Origin: Flavobacterium limnophilum
GTDB taxonomy: Bacteria; Bacteroidota; Bacteroidia; Flavobacteriales; Flavobacteriaceae
NCBI RefSeq assembly: GCF_027111315.2
Contig: NZ_CP114289.2
Location: 1,922,001 to 1,986,000 of the forward strand
Direction: 5' to 3'
DNA length: 64,000 bases
This document shows, piece by piece, positions 1 through 9,116 of this stretch. The notes below the pieces were generated by a model. That model made no database searches. It worked only from the letters and a program-made list of their open reading frames with translations, and was not told the DNA's origin. The position numbers and the translations under genes were made by a program. The stretch's first letter is position 1. Every line of letters begins with the position of its first letter.

Positions 1-267
1 GAAGCCGCTTTCGCCGCTTCGTTTATCCGGTATTTACTTTTAAGTGAACAAAAATCATTCTCCTACGAAACCGTGATGAGTGATGGCTCTAAACTTCGAG
101 AATTGGAAACTGCCAAGAAAAGGGGTTTCAAAACCTATCTTTATTTTGTTTGCACCGATGATTATCAAAAGAACATTGACAGAGGTCAACTAAGAGTTGC
201 CAAAGGAGGTCACAATGTGGATATAAACGCCTATTTTTTTTTGTTGTCCAGCATTTTGATGAACTAA
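1..267 (+). pseudogene. Zeta-toxin-like ATPase, 3' end, apparently truncated/frameshifted
   Basis: The reading frame is open from the first base, so the gene begins outside the window. The visible residues (FIRYLLLSEQKSFSYETVMS, then KRGFKTYLYFVCTDD and RVAKGGHNVD) match the central part of bacterial zeta-toxin-like P-loop kinases, including the GGHNV motif. In that family the motif is followed by a helix of the type RYxxSLxxL and about 40 more residues. Here the frame instead runs through a nine-T homopolymer and stops 14 codons after the motif. Another frame downstream of the T-run reads QHFDEL, which resembles the expected helix. I read this as a decayed or frameshifted copy; the rest of the family C-terminus is missing before the next gene. 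The family assignment is from motifs only. Confidence 0.55.
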
Positions 268-281
268 AATATTTTAAAAAA

Positions 282-1304
282 ATGAAACATATTCAAAGAT
301 TTCTAATTGGATTAATTCTGTTACAAGGATTTTATATTTATTCTCAAAACAATTCTGAATACTTTAGTGAGACTGTAAAACCAAGAATTCGTGTAATAAT
401 TGACAATGACTTTGGTGGAGACCCCGATGGATTATTTCAATTGGCACACCATATTCTATCTCCATCTGTTGAAATAAAAGGCATAATTGGTTCTCAACAT
501 TACAAAGGTGGATTTTATGGTTCTCCAGGAACGGCAACTTATGCTTGTGATCAAGTAAATGAACTACTAAGTACAATGCAATTAACTGGAAAAATCCCTG
601 TCTTTGAAGGAGGAGCCAATGGACTATTGGATATCAAAACACCTATTCCATCAGAGGGTGCAAAAGCAATCATAAAGGAAGCCATGCGTGAGGATACAAA
701 AATGCCGTTATATGTGGTTTGTGGTGCCGGCTTGACAAATATAGCGAGTGCTTACCTTATGGAACCCAGAATTGCAAAAAAAATAATATTAGTCTGGATT
801 GGAGGCCCAGAATATCAAGGATTGGCAATACCTCCTCCGAAGGGACAAAAACTAGAATATAATTTAGGTATTGATGTAAAAGCTTGTCAAGTGATTTTTA
901 ATGTTTCGGATATTCCCATATGGCAAGTACCTAGAGATGCCTATAGGCAAGCATTATATTCATATCCCGAATTGGTTTACAAAATCAAATCAAATGGCAT
1001 TACTGGAAAATATATAGTTGAAAAACTGGAGGATTTAATGAAAAGAGCCAAACGTTCTCTTGGCGAAGCGTATGTTTTAGGTGATAGCCCTTTAGTTTTA
1101 TTGACAGCCTTGCAAACTTCATGGGAAACAGACCCGGCATCTTGTAAATATGTAATGAAGTCCGCTCCTGGTATCAGTGATTCTGGATTATATGAGGAAA
1201 CTTCAGAAGGTCGCAAAATTCGAGTTTACACCAATTTAGATACCAGGTTAATGCTTGAAGATTTTGTTGCAAAACTTGCTTTGTTCAAAAAAGCAAAAAT
1301 ATAA
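282..1304 (+). CDS. Secreted inosine-uridine nucleoside hydrolase-like protein
   Basis: This 340-residue protein starts with a signal peptide (residues 1-21, ending YSQ) and is probably periplasmic. Residues 41-50 read DNDFGGDPDG, a variant of the DTDPGxDDA calcium- and ribose-binding motif of nucleoside hydrolases, followed by the IKGIIGS and ANIASAY-type segments of the fold. These enzymes cleave the N-glycosidic bond of ribonucleosides. The extra glycine and the altered spacing in the metal motif suggest a diverged secreted branch whose substrate may not be inosine or uridine. It begins 14 bp after the decayed upstream gene, and a 278-bp gap separates it from uvrB. Confidence 0.8.
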   Translation: MKHIQRFLIGLILLQGFYIYSQNNSEYFSETVKPRIRVIIDNDFGGDPDGLFQLAHHILSPSVEIKGIIGSQHYKGGFYGSPGTATYACDQVNELLSTMQLTGKIPVFEGGANGLLDIKTPIPSEGAKAIIKEAMREDTKMPLYVVCGAGLTNIASAYLMEPRIAKKIILVWIGGPEYQGLAIPPPKGQKLEYNLGIDVKACQVIFNVSDIPIWQVPRDAYRQALYSYPELVYKIKSNGITGKYIVEKLEDLMKRAKRSLGEAYVLGDSPLVLLTALQTSWETDPASCKYVMKSAPGISDSGLYEETSEGRKIRVYTNLDTRLMLEDFVAKLALFKKAKI

Positions 1305-1444
1305 AAAGCCACTGCTCCGGCAAGTCTTCAACTTTGAGGTAGTGACTTTCGGTTTTCAACCGATTTTGTTTTAGATTTTAACAACTTTATGTCAGTCACA
1401 GACTAACAAACACACCCTCAAAGTCGGAGGCTTTGCGGAACATC

Positions 1445-1498
1445 AAGTCCTACTTTACTCCTAGTATACTCCCTATCAAAGCCTAGGTTGTGGTACCC
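1445..1498 (+). repeat. Degenerate 11-bp repeat array with 18-bp conserved flank (copy 1)
   Basis: Four consecutive 11-bp units lie at 1445-1488; the middle two read TACTCCTAGTA and TACTCCCTATC. The last unit merges into GCCTAGGTTGTGGTACCC (1481-1498), which contains the palindromes CCTAGG and GGTACC. The same 18 bp occur exactly, in inverted orientation, at 26426-26443, again next to an 11-bp array. The array lies between the nucleoside hydrolase gene and the uvrB promoter. Its function is unknown. Confidence 0.75.
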
Positions 1499-1555
1499 TA
1501 ATAAATGAGCGAAAGTTTTAAATTTTCCTAAACTCTTTATTCAAGATTTCCTTTG

Positions 1556-1563
1556 TAACTTTG
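1556..1563 (+). promoter_or_regulatory. Putative -7 element of uvrB promoter
   Basis: TAACTTTG fits the Bacteroidetes TAnnTTTG consensus and lies 19 bp upstream of the uvrB start codon. No convincing -33 TTG box was seen at the usual distance. Confidence 0.5.
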
Positions 1564-1582
1564 TACTTCTGAACAATAGTAA

Positions 1583-3574
1583 ATGAAATTTCAAGTTATC
1601 TCCGATTACCAGCCCAAAGGCGACCAACCCCAAGCCATTGCTAAATTAACCCAAGGCATTGAGGCTGGCGAACAATACCAAACATTATTGGGGGTAACCG
1701 GTTCTGGAAAAACATTTACGGTAGCCAATGTCATTCAGGAAGTGCAAAAACCAACCTTGATTTTGGCGCACAACAAAACCTTGGCGGCGCAATTGTACTC
1801 GGAATTCAAGCAGTTTTTCCCGAATAATGCCGTGGAATATTTCGTTTCGTACTACGATTATTACCAGCCGGAAGCTTTTATGCCGGTTTCGGGCGTGTTC
1901 ATCGAAAAGGATTTATCCATCAACGAAGAGTTGGAGAAAATGCGTTTGAGCACCACTTCTTCCCTACTTTCGGGACGAAGAGACATTATCGTGGTGGCAT
2001 CGGTTTCCTGTATTTATGGTATTGGAAATCCCGTGGAATTTCAGAAAAATGTCATCGCGATTGAAAAAGACCAAGTCATTTCAAGAACCAAATTATTACA
2101 CAGTTTGGTTCAAAGTTTATATTCCAGAACCGAAGCCGATTTCAATCCTGGTAATTTTAGAATCAAAGGGGACACACTCGAAGTCTATCCAAGTTATGCC
2201 GACGATGCCTACCGAATTCATTTCTTTGGCGATGAAATAGAAGAAATAGAAGCCTTTGACGTCAAGACTTCAAAAGTGATTGAAAGACACGACAAGCTCA
2301 CGATTTATCCAGCGAACATGTTCGTGACTTCGCCCGACACCTTGCAAAGTGCCATTTGGGAAATACAACAGGATTTGGTGAAACAAGTCGATTATTTCAA
2401 GGAAATTGGCAAACATCTGGAAGCAAAACGATTGGAAGAACGTACCAATTTCGATTTGGAAATGATTCGGGAATTGGGTTATTGTTCCGGAATTGAAAAC
2501 TATTCCCGCTACCTTGACGGACGTGAAGCCGGCACGAGACCTTTCTGCTTGTTGGATTATTTCCCGAAAGATTTCTTGATGGTCGTGGACGAAAGCCACG
2601 TCACGCTTTCGCAAGTACACGCAATGTATGGTGGTGACCGCTCTCGAAAAGAAAACTTGGTAGAATATGGTTTCCGACTTCCCGCCGCGATGGACAACCG
2701 TCCGTTGAAGTTTGAGGAATTTGAAGCGATGCAAAACCAAGTGATTTATGTTTCGGCAACGCCAGCCGATTATGAATTGCAAAAATGCGACGGTGTGTAT
2801 GTGGAACAAGTCATTCGCCCAACGGGATTATTGGATCCAATTATTGAAATCCGTCCGAGTTTGAACCAAATTGATGATTTGATAGAAGAAATTCAACAAC
2901 GTGCCGAGATTGACGAACGGGTTTTGGTGACTACTTTGACCAAAAGAATGGCGGAAGAATTGGCCAAATACTTAGACAAAGTTTCCATTCGTTGTCGTTA
3001 TATTCATTCGGATGTGGATACTTTGGAACGCATCGAAATCATGCAGGATTTACGAAAAGGATTGTTCGACGTTTTGATTGGCGTGAATTTACTCCGTGAA
3101 GGATTGGATTTACCCGAAGTTTCCTTGGTTGCCATTCTCGATGCGGACAAGGAAGGATTTTTGAGAAGCCATCGTTCGTTGACCCAAACCATTGGTCGTG
3201 CGGCGAGAAACCTCAATGGAAAAGCGATCATGTATGCCGACAAAATCACGGCTAGCATGCAAAAAACCATTGACGAAACCAATTACCGCAGAACCAAACA
3301 GATTAATTTCAATACCGAAAACAACGTTGTCCCAATGGCGTTGAACAAAAAAATAGAGAGCGCTTTTACCAAACATCCTTTGGTGGATTATGAATTGGGT
3401 TACACAACTCCTTTAGCAGCAGAACCAAGCTCTGAATACCTTTCGAAACCTGAAATCGAAAAACTCATTCGTGAAAAGCGAAAATCGATGGAAAAAGCTG
3501 CCAAAGACTTGGATTTTATGCAAGCGGCAAAACTCCGTGACGCCATTAAAGCTTTGCAGGAACAATTAGCCTAA
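1583..3574 (+). CDS. uvrB: UvrABC excinuclease subunit B
   Basis: At 663 residues this is the usual length for UvrB, the damage-verifying helicase-like subunit of nucleotide excision repair. Walker A is GVTGSGKT at residues 37-44. The beta-hairpin that clamps damaged DNA is visible as YYDYYQPEAF, the DEAD-type Walker B as VDESH, and the C-terminal helicase motifs as GVNLLREGLDLPEVSL and TIGRAARN. The last ~40 residues form the UVR domain that contacts UvrC. The start at 1583 gives the conserved N-terminus with DYQPKGDQP. The gene stands alone; uvrA and uvrC are not in this window. Confidence 0.97.
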   Translation: MKFQVISDYQPKGDQPQAIAKLTQGIEAGEQYQTLLGVTGSGKTFTVANVIQEVQKPTLILAHNKTLAAQLYSEFKQFFPNNAVEYFVSYYDYYQPEAFMPVSGVFIEKDLSINEELEKMRLSTTSSLLSGRRDIIVVASVSCIYGIGNPVEFQKNVIAIEKDQVISRTKLLHSLVQSLYSRTEADFNPGNFRIKGDTLEVYPSYADDAYRIHFFGDEIEEIEAFDVKTSKVIERHDKLTIYPANMFVTSPDTLQSAIWEIQQDLVKQVDYFKEIGKHLEAKRLEERTNFDLEMIRELGYCSGIENYSRYLDGREAGTRPFCLLDYFPKDFLMVVDESHVTLSQVHAMYGGDRSRKENLVEYGFRLPAAMDNRPLKFEEFEAMQNQVIYVSATPADYELQKCDGVYVEQVIRPTGLLDPIIEIRPSLNQIDDLIEEIQQRAEIDERVLVTTLTKRMAEELAKYLDKVSIRCRYIHSDVDTLERIEIMQDLRKGLFDVLIGVNLLREGLDLPEVSLVAILDADKEGFLRSHRSLTQTIGRAARNLNGKAIMYADKITASMQKTIDETNYRRTKQINFNTENNVVPMALNKKIESAFTKHPLVDYELGYTTPLAAEPSSEYLSKPEIEKLIREKRKSMEKAAKDLDFMQAAKLRDAIKALQEQLA

Positions 3575-3760
3575 ATTCGCTTTTACTCTCTGAAACAGAA
3601 GTACAAACTATTAAATTGCCTTTCCATATCGGTATTCCCTCATTTATAATAATTCTAAAATTGGAAATTATCTTAATATAAAATACTTTTCTAATGAAAA
3701 AATTATTATGTTTATACATTATAATTAGAAAAATTAGCCCCAAACCTATTAAAATAATCA

Positions 3761-6118
3761 ATGAGAAATGGAAAAATTAGGACTAGACTCATTAATTGGT
3801 TTGCAATCAGACCAATAACCACAGGAGGGTTATTATTTTTGGTTCTTGGCATTGCCACTATTAGTCAAAGCATTCTTCGCAACCATGTGCTAAAAGAAGA
3901 TGAGCGAAATGAAATGAATGCCATTCTAACAGATGCCCATTTAAAGATTGAGCAATCCTTGAAAAACTGTTACACTACAACAGTTTCTCTTGCACTAACG
4001 CTGGACAGCAATGGTATTCCCCAAAACTTTGATACCATTAGCAAGCAACTCCTAAAATCAAATCCTCTCATCAGTGTCGTTCAAATGGTTCCCAATGGAG
4101 TCATCAAATACATTTATCCCTTAAAAGGCAATGAGGCTGCGATGAATTTAAACATTTTAGGGGTTAAAGACCTCAAGAAAGAGGCTGAAAATTCTATTAA
4201 AACCCAAAAGATTTATTTTGCGGGGCCACTAAAATTAAGACAAGGAGGTATCGGAATTGTAGGCAGACTACCTATTTACAACAAAAATAAATTTTGGGGA
4301 TTCACTGCTGTTATAATTAAATTGGAAACATTGTTGAAAGCCTCCGGAATTAAGTCCATGGATAAGTCCAACTATTATTTCCAGTTTTCAAAGAGAAATC
4401 CAATTACTTTAAAAGAACAATTTTTTCTTCCTTCAAAAACAGATTTATCCAAGAGTTATTATGTGTCCCAAGCCATAACCGACAGTGACAGCAAACTCTA
4501 TTTGGTAGCAAAAAAAACCTATGCAATTTATCCCGAAATTCTATTTAGTTCAATCTTGGGACTAATTGTAGCTATTTCATTTGGTGTTTTAACAACCAAG
4601 CTATTGAAAAAACCAGAAGAATTGAGGTTCTTGTTAAAAAAACAGGAGGCAAAACTTTTAAAAAATGAAATGAAGTTCAAGACCATAATTGATCAAGCTC
4701 CCATAGGTTTTGCAATTATAGACACTCGTTCCGGTAATTTAATGGAGGCCAACAAGAAATACTGCGACTTGTTTGGCTATACATTTGAAGAAATTAAAAA
4801 ATTGGACATCAAACGTTTGACCCATCCAGATGACTTAGAAAAAAGCTTGGAATATGTAAAAAATCTTGACGAAGGCAAAATCACCGAGTATTCGATGGAA
4901 AAAAGGTGTGTAATGAAAACAGGAAAGATTATTTGGATAAACTTAACCGTTTCACAACTTTGTGAAAGCAATGAAAAACCAACTTCCCACATTTCTTTTG
5001 TTAAAGACATTACCGAAAGAAAAGAAGCCGAAGCATTAATTGAAAAAAGTCAAGCCAGATATAAGTCTCTAATAGATACCATTGATGGAATTGTTTGGGA
5101 ATACGATCTCGAAATAAAGTCCTCCACTTTCATAAGTAAAAAAATTGAGAATCTGTTGGGATATTCAATAGAAGAGTATTCGGAAAGTCCTACTTTTTGG
5201 GAAGACCACATTCATCCCGAAGATCGGGAATTTGCATTGGCTTTGTCCGCCAAAGAAAACAAGAACTACATAAATCATGATTACGAGTACCGTATGCTTA
5301 CAAAAAACGGAGAAGTGATTTGGGTAAGAGACATCATAAATTATGTTTTTGAAAATGGCAAACCCGTAATTTCAAGAGGTATCATGATTGACATTACCAT
5401 CATGAAAGAAGCAGAAAAAAACTTGAGCAACTCGCTGCAATTAGTTACCGAACAAAACAAAAGGCTTTTAAATTTCTCTTATATAGTTTCCCATAATTTG
5501 CGGTCGCATACCAGTAATATTGAATCCATTATCTCCTTGATTGAATCGGCAGAATCTGAAGAAGAACGTAGCGAAATGATGCGTTTATTGAAATCCGTAT
5601 CCAATTCGCTGGACGAAACAATGAAACACTTGAACGAAGTGGTCAACATCAACACAAATATCAACTTGGTCATAAAACCATTGAACTTGAACAAGTATAT
5701 CGGTAAAGCCAAAGAAGTTCTTTCGGAACAAATACTGTCAAACGAAGTTACGATTATCACAAACGTGCCGTATGATGCAATGATAAACTATAATTCAGCA
5801 TACCTGGAAAGCATTCTTTATAATTTAATTTCGAATGCCATACGCTATAGACATCCGCAACGAAAACCTATCATAACCCTAAACTTGCACAAACAAAATG
5901 ACAAATATGTCATTGAAGTTTCGGATAACGGCATTGGCATTGACCTAGTTAGAAATGCCGATAAAATTTTTGGAATGTACAAAACATTCAGCAACAATTC
6001 AGACTCAAGAGGAATTGGACTGTTCATAACAAAAAATCAAGTAGATGCCATGGGCGGAACCATAACCGTGGACAGTACCCCAAATGTAGGATCAACATTT
6101 AAAATCTATACCAAATGA
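3761..6118 (+). CDS. Membrane-bound hybrid-less sensor histidine kinase with CHASE and two PAS domains
   Basis: This 785-residue protein has transmembrane segments near residues 18-36 and 258-278. They bracket a periplasmic CHASE-type sensor that includes YPLKGNEAA and GGIGIVGRLP. Two cytoplasmic PAS/PAC domains follow (about 302-420 and 428-550). The dimerisation helix carries the phospho-acceptor in SHNLRSHTSN (His578). The ATPase domain shows an N-box (NLISNAIRYRHP), a G1 box (SDNGIGID) and a G2 box (SRGIGLFITK). CHASE domains sense small extracellular ligands; the ligand here is unknown. The stop codon overlaps the start of the response regulator gene by 4 bp (ATGA), so the two are translationally coupled and very probably partners. 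Confidence 0.92.
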   Translation: MRNGKIRTRLINWFAIRPITTGGLLFLVLGIATISQSILRNHVLKEDERNEMNAILTDAHLKIEQSLKNCYTTTVSLALTLDSNGIPQNFDTISKQLLKSNPLISVVQMVPNGVIKYIYPLKGNEAAMNLNILGVKDLKKEAENSIKTQKIYFAGPLKLRQGGIGIVGRLPIYNKNKFWGFTAVIIKLETLLKASGIKSMDKSNYYFQFSKRNPITLKEQFFLPSKTDLSKSYYVSQAITDSDSKLYLVAKKTYAIYPEILFSSILGLIVAISFGVLTTKLLKKPEELRFLLKKQEAKLLKNEMKFKTIIDQAPIGFAIIDTRSGNLMEANKKYCDLFGYTFEEIKKLDIKRLTHPDDLEKSLEYVKNLDEGKITEYSMEKRCVMKTGKIIWINLTVSQLCESNEKPTSHISFVKDITERKEAEALIEKSQARYKSLIDTIDGIVWEYDLEIKSSTFISKKIENLLGYSIEEYSESPTFWEDHIHPEDREFALALSAKENKNYINHDYEYRMLTKNGEVIWVRDIINYVFENGKPVISRGIMIDITIMKEAEKNLSNSLQLVTEQNKRLLNFSYIVSHNLRSHTSNIESIISLIESAESEEERSEMMRLLKSVSNSLDETMKHLNEVVNINTNINLVIKPLNLNKYIGKAKEVLSEQILSNEVTIITNVPYDAMINYNSAYLESILYNLISNAIRYRHPQRKPIITLNLHKQNDKYVIEVSDNGIGIDLVRNADKIFGMYKTFSNNSDSRGIGLFITKNQVDAMGGTITVDSTPNVGSTFKIYTK

Positions 6119-6510
6119 AAAAGATAATCTGGGTTATAGATGATGATATTATTTACCAAACCATCATCAATAAATTAATTCAAAAATCTGGTGTTTTTTC
6201 AGCCAATTCCTCTTTCATGAATGGAAAAGAGGCAATAACCACTTTAATTAATACATTGGAAAAAGACAACAATTGTCTTCCGGATATTATCTTACTGGAC
6301 ATCAATATGCCTGTCATGGATGGATGGGAATTCATGGAGGAAATCAAAAAAATAAAATCTAAAATCGACAAACATATTCAAATTTATATAGTAAGTTCTT
6401 CTATTGCCGTCGAAGATAGAAACAAGTCCAAAACCTATACTGATATTATGGGTTATATTCCGAAACCCATTTCCGTGAATGATTTGATAGCCATTGTTTC
6501 AAATGAATAA
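6115..6510 (+). CDS. Single-domain response regulator
   Basis: This 131-residue protein is one CheY-like receiver domain and nothing else. The acidic pocket is Asp9-Asp10-Asp11, the phospho-acceptor is Asp62 in LLDINMP, and the conserved lysine is Lys117 in IPKPIS. The switch serine region is VSSS at about residues 93-96. It has no DNA-binding output domain, so it probably acts through protein-protein contact or as a relay. It overlaps the upstream histidine kinase by 4 bp and is almost certainly its cognate partner. Confidence 0.93.
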   Translation: MKKIIWVIDDDIIYQTIINKLIQKSGVFSANSSFMNGKEAITTLINTLEKDNNCLPDIILLDINMPVMDGWEFMEEIKKIKSKIDKHIQIYIVSSSIAVEDRNKSKTYTDIMGYIPKPISVNDLIAIVSNE

Positions 6511-6521
6511 AAGCAGTAGAT

Positions 6522-6922
6522 CTAGTTATACTGCTCTTGAAATATTCTCAATAACACTGTAGAATCAATCATTGGAGCTGGTCCACTTTTCATCATTTTG
6601 AGAATACGCTTGGTTGCCGCAGGATTCAGTCCCATATTCAAGCTAATTTGCTGAATGGCATTGTTTTCTTTAGTATGCAAAACACCGTCACAATGCATCA
6701 ATAAAGCCAAACGATAAAATTGTTGTATGCGTCCAAACTCAGATTTTATATGTATTTGTGGCAATTCTTGGTGAAATAAATCGTTAAAAACACCCTTCTC
6801 AATATTTAGCTCATTGGCTACAATAGCCAAAAATCATACTCTCTCCTGTGCAATTGTCCATCAACGGTGGAAAAAGCGATCATTTCTAAAAGTAAACTTC
6901 TTTTTTCTTCGTAACTGTTCAT
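6522..6922 (-). pseudogene. TerB-like protein, interrupted by a 1-base frameshift
   Basis: Two overlapping minus-strand frames together make one protein. It starts at 6922 with MNSYEEKRSLLLEMIAFSTV and runs to HRREYDF. The continuation AIVANELNIEKGVFND through to the C-terminus at 6522 is in another frame. The join needs one additional T in a run of five T's (minus strand) at about 6831-6836, which would restore EYDF-L-AIVANEL. The composite of about 133 residues resembles small helical TerB-like proteins common in Flavobacteria; no catalytic motif is visible. Either the gene is inactivated in this strain or the base is a sequencing error. It is convergent with the response regulator gene. 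Confidence 0.65.
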
Positions 6923-6962
6923 CAAATTATTATTTTTAGCTAAAATACAAAAAACAATAGTA

Positions 6963-7763
6963 ATGATTCGAAAACTTATAGCGCTCTCCATTATTTTTTT
7001 TGCGTCTGCAAATGCTTCTGCCCAAGGAAATACTGCCACAAAACAAGTTTCGACTATAACCATTGATGCACCACAATTGCAATGTGAAAAAAAAATCTGG
7101 ATTTATTTGCCAAAAAATTACGATTCAACCCAAAAGAAATATCCGGTGATTTACATGCACGACGCCCAAAATCTATTTGACGCCAAAACTTCCTTCGTTG
7201 GCGAATGGAATGTTGACGAAAAACTGGATAGCCTCAACGCACAAGTTATTGTCATTGGTATTGAACACGGAAACAACAAACGGATTGATGAATTGACACC
7301 CTATAAAAACGCAAAATACGGTGGAGGCAATGCCGATAATTATCTCGAATTTATCGTAAAAACACTAAAACCCGAAATAGACAAAAAATACAGGACAAAA
7401 ACTAATTCGAAAAACACCGCTATTATGGGAAGTTCTCTCGGCGGCCTGGTTTCCTTTTATGCCATTTTGAAATATCCAGAAGTCTTTGGAAAAGCAGGCG
7501 TTTTTTCGCCCTCATTTGATTATTCAAAAGATATTTATACAACAACAGAAAATACTAAAAAAACCAATGCCAAAATTTATTTCCTTTATGGTGATAATGA
7601 AGATGCAGATATGGTTCCCAATATGAAGAAAATGGATAATTTGCTTGCCGAAAAAAGATGTGAATGCCAACACCTAACCCGAAAAACAATCGTCAAAGGC
7701 GGACAACATAACGAAAAATTATGGCGAGATGGATTTGTAAAAGCGTATCTTTGGCTTTTTTAA
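6963..7763 (+). CDS. Secreted alpha/beta-hydrolase esterase (esterase D / enterochelin esterase-like fold)
   Basis: This 266-residue protein has a signal peptide (residues 1-20, ending ASA before Q21), so it acts in the periplasm or outside the cell. The nucleophile elbow is GSSLG with Ser158, preceded by the oxyanion-region segment YPVIYMHDAQNLF. A C-terminal histidine in GGQHNE is the likely catalytic base. Putative secreted esterases of this family hydrolyse acyl, feruloyl or siderophore esters; nothing here fixes the substrate. It is divergent from the TerB-like gene, with starts about 40 bp apart. Confidence 0.85.
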   Translation: MIRKLIALSIIFFASANASAQGNTATKQVSTITIDAPQLQCEKKIWIYLPKNYDSTQKKYPVIYMHDAQNLFDAKTSFVGEWNVDEKLDSLNAQVIVIGIEHGNNKRIDELTPYKNAKYGGGNADNYLEFIVKTLKPEIDKKYRTKTNSKNTAIMGSSLGGLVSFYAILKYPEVFGKAGVFSPSFDYSKDIYTTTENTKKTNAKIYFLYGDNEDADMVPNMKKMDNLLAEKRCECQHLTRKTIVKGGQHNEKLWRDGFVKAYLWLF

Positions 7764-7806
7764 TCCTAATTTTAAACTGGACTTTTAACTTTTTACATCA
7801 CATAGA

Positions 7807-8265
7807 ATGACAAACAACGATATCTTCAAAAAACTTCGAGTAGCTTTAATGTTACGCGATGATCAAATAGTGGAAATTTTGGAATTAGTGGATTTCAGGA
7901 TTTCAAAAACAGAATTAAGTGCTTTTTTCCGTGCCGAAAACCACGAGAATTATGTAGAATGTGGCGACCAAGTGTTGCGTAATTTCCTGAACGGTTTGGT
8001 AATTCACCTTCGTGGAACAAAAGAAAACCCAAAGAATCCAAATGATGTTTTGGCCAAACACAAAGCCCAGATTCCTGCTAAAGAAGGAGCTTCGGAAAGA
8101 CCTGAATTCAAGGCAAAACCAAAAGACGAAGAAAGAGCCAGAGGCGATCAAAGTCCCTCTAAAACAAAAGCGGCAGCAAAAAAGAAACCTTTCAAAAAAC
8201 CGGCTCCAAAAGTTCAGGTAGTCGAGAAAGTGAAATTCAATTTCGGCAAAAACAAGAAATCCTGA
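7807..8265 (+). CDS. DUF1456 family protein
   Basis: This 152-residue protein has two consecutive DUF1456 repeats in its first ~70 residues (NDIFKKLRVALMLRDDQIVEI and related text up to LNGLVIHLRG), as in the E. coli YehS family. The C-terminal half is a low-complexity Lys/Ala/Pro-rich tail (KAAAKKKPFKKPAPKV) and is probably disordered. Family members are small helical proteins of unknown function that are sometimes suggested to bind nucleic acid. The basic tail is consistent with that but does not prove it. The gene stands 43 bp after the esterase and may be cotranscribed. Confidence 0.85.
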   Translation: MTNNDIFKKLRVALMLRDDQIVEILELVDFRISKTELSAFFRAENHENYVECGDQVLRNFLNGLVIHLRGTKENPKNPNDVLAKHKAQIPAKEGASERPEFKAKPKDEERARGDQSPSKTKAAAKKKPFKKPAPKVQVVEKVKFNFGKNKKS

Positions 8266-8328
8266 TAAATAAGAAAAATCATTTATTCCCCCCCCAAAAC
8301 TAAAAATATTACCACAAAATTTAAACCT

Positions 8329-9009
8329 ATGAAAAAAATACTACTATTCGGAATTTTACTATCAACTATTAACAACTTTGGTCAAGTTATTTATAGTGAG
8401 TCGAATTCAAAACCTTACATTGAAGTTATTGGAACAGCTCAAACAGAAGTTGTGCCAGATAAAATTTACTTATCTATTGTTCTCTCTGAAAAAACCGAAA
8501 AGAATGACGATTTTTCCATTCAAATTCAAGAAGAACAATTAAAAAAATTGGTGCGAACAAATGATATTGAAGATAAAAATTTATTTCTTTCTGAAGCTAT
8601 CTCTGAAGTAACCAGAGATAAAAAGAAGGAAACAGGGATTAAACTTACTAGAGAATATACCCTAATTTTGAAAAATGCAGAAAAAGTGACTAAAATTTTT
8701 CAAGAATTAACAGATATTAACATCAAGGAAGTTAATGTCAAAAAAACTGAATATTCTGAAATAGAAAGTGTACAAAAACAAGTGAGAGAAAATGCTATTA
8801 AAGCTGCTAAAGAAAAAGCTGAATATCTATTAAGCGCTATTGGAGATAAAATAGGCAAACCTTTGGAAATAAAAGAATTAGAGAATAAATATATGAAAAA
8901 TGCTAAGAGCAATATAATAATTGAATCTAGTGAAGATGAAATGCAAACCACCAGTTTTGAAAAAATAGTAGTGAAGTTTTCCTATTTTATTAAATACTCA
9001 ATTAACTAA
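8329..9009 (+). CDS. SIMPL domain (DUF541) periplasmic protein
   Basis: This 226-residue protein has an N-terminal signal peptide (hydrophobic residues 4-17). The SIMPL/DUF541 signature follows: IEVIGTAQTEVVPDKIYLSI, with the typical alternation of beta strands and helices and the late segment ENAIKAAKEKAEYLLSAIG. SIMPL proteins are oligomeric periplasmic proteins linked to oxidative stress in some bacteria, but have no assigned enzymatic activity. It faces sucC convergently, and a shared hairpin lies between them. Confidence 0.85.
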   Translation: MKKILLFGILLSTINNFGQVIYSESNSKPYIEVIGTAQTEVVPDKIYLSIVLSEKTEKNDDFSIQIQEEQLKKLVRTNDIEDKNLFLSEAISEVTRDKKKETGIKLTREYTLILKNAEKVTKIFQELTDINIKEVNVKKTEYSEIESVQKQVRENAIKAAKEKAEYLLSAIGDKIGKPLEIKELENKYMKNAKSNIIIESSEDEMQTTSFEKIVVKFSYFIKYSIN

Positions 9010-9065
9010 TTCAAGTGAATTGATTCATTATAGAATCGGACAACTTACAAGAAATAGTAAGCAAA

Positions 9066-9093
9066 AAAATCCTGAGCTTTCACTCAGGATTTT
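9066..9093. terminator. Bidirectional rho-independent terminator between SIMPL gene and sucC
   Basis: The perfect 11-bp stem AAAATCCTGAG / CTCAGGATTTT has a 6-nt loop. It has A's on one side and T's on the other, so it can serve both convergent genes. Confidence 0.8.
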
Positions 9094-9116
9094 CTATTTT
9101 ATAGCTATTTCTGTAA

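Noticed and set aside
2270..2809. 179-codon minus-strand frame within uvrB
   Set aside because: Shadow of uvrB, which is intact and unmistakable.
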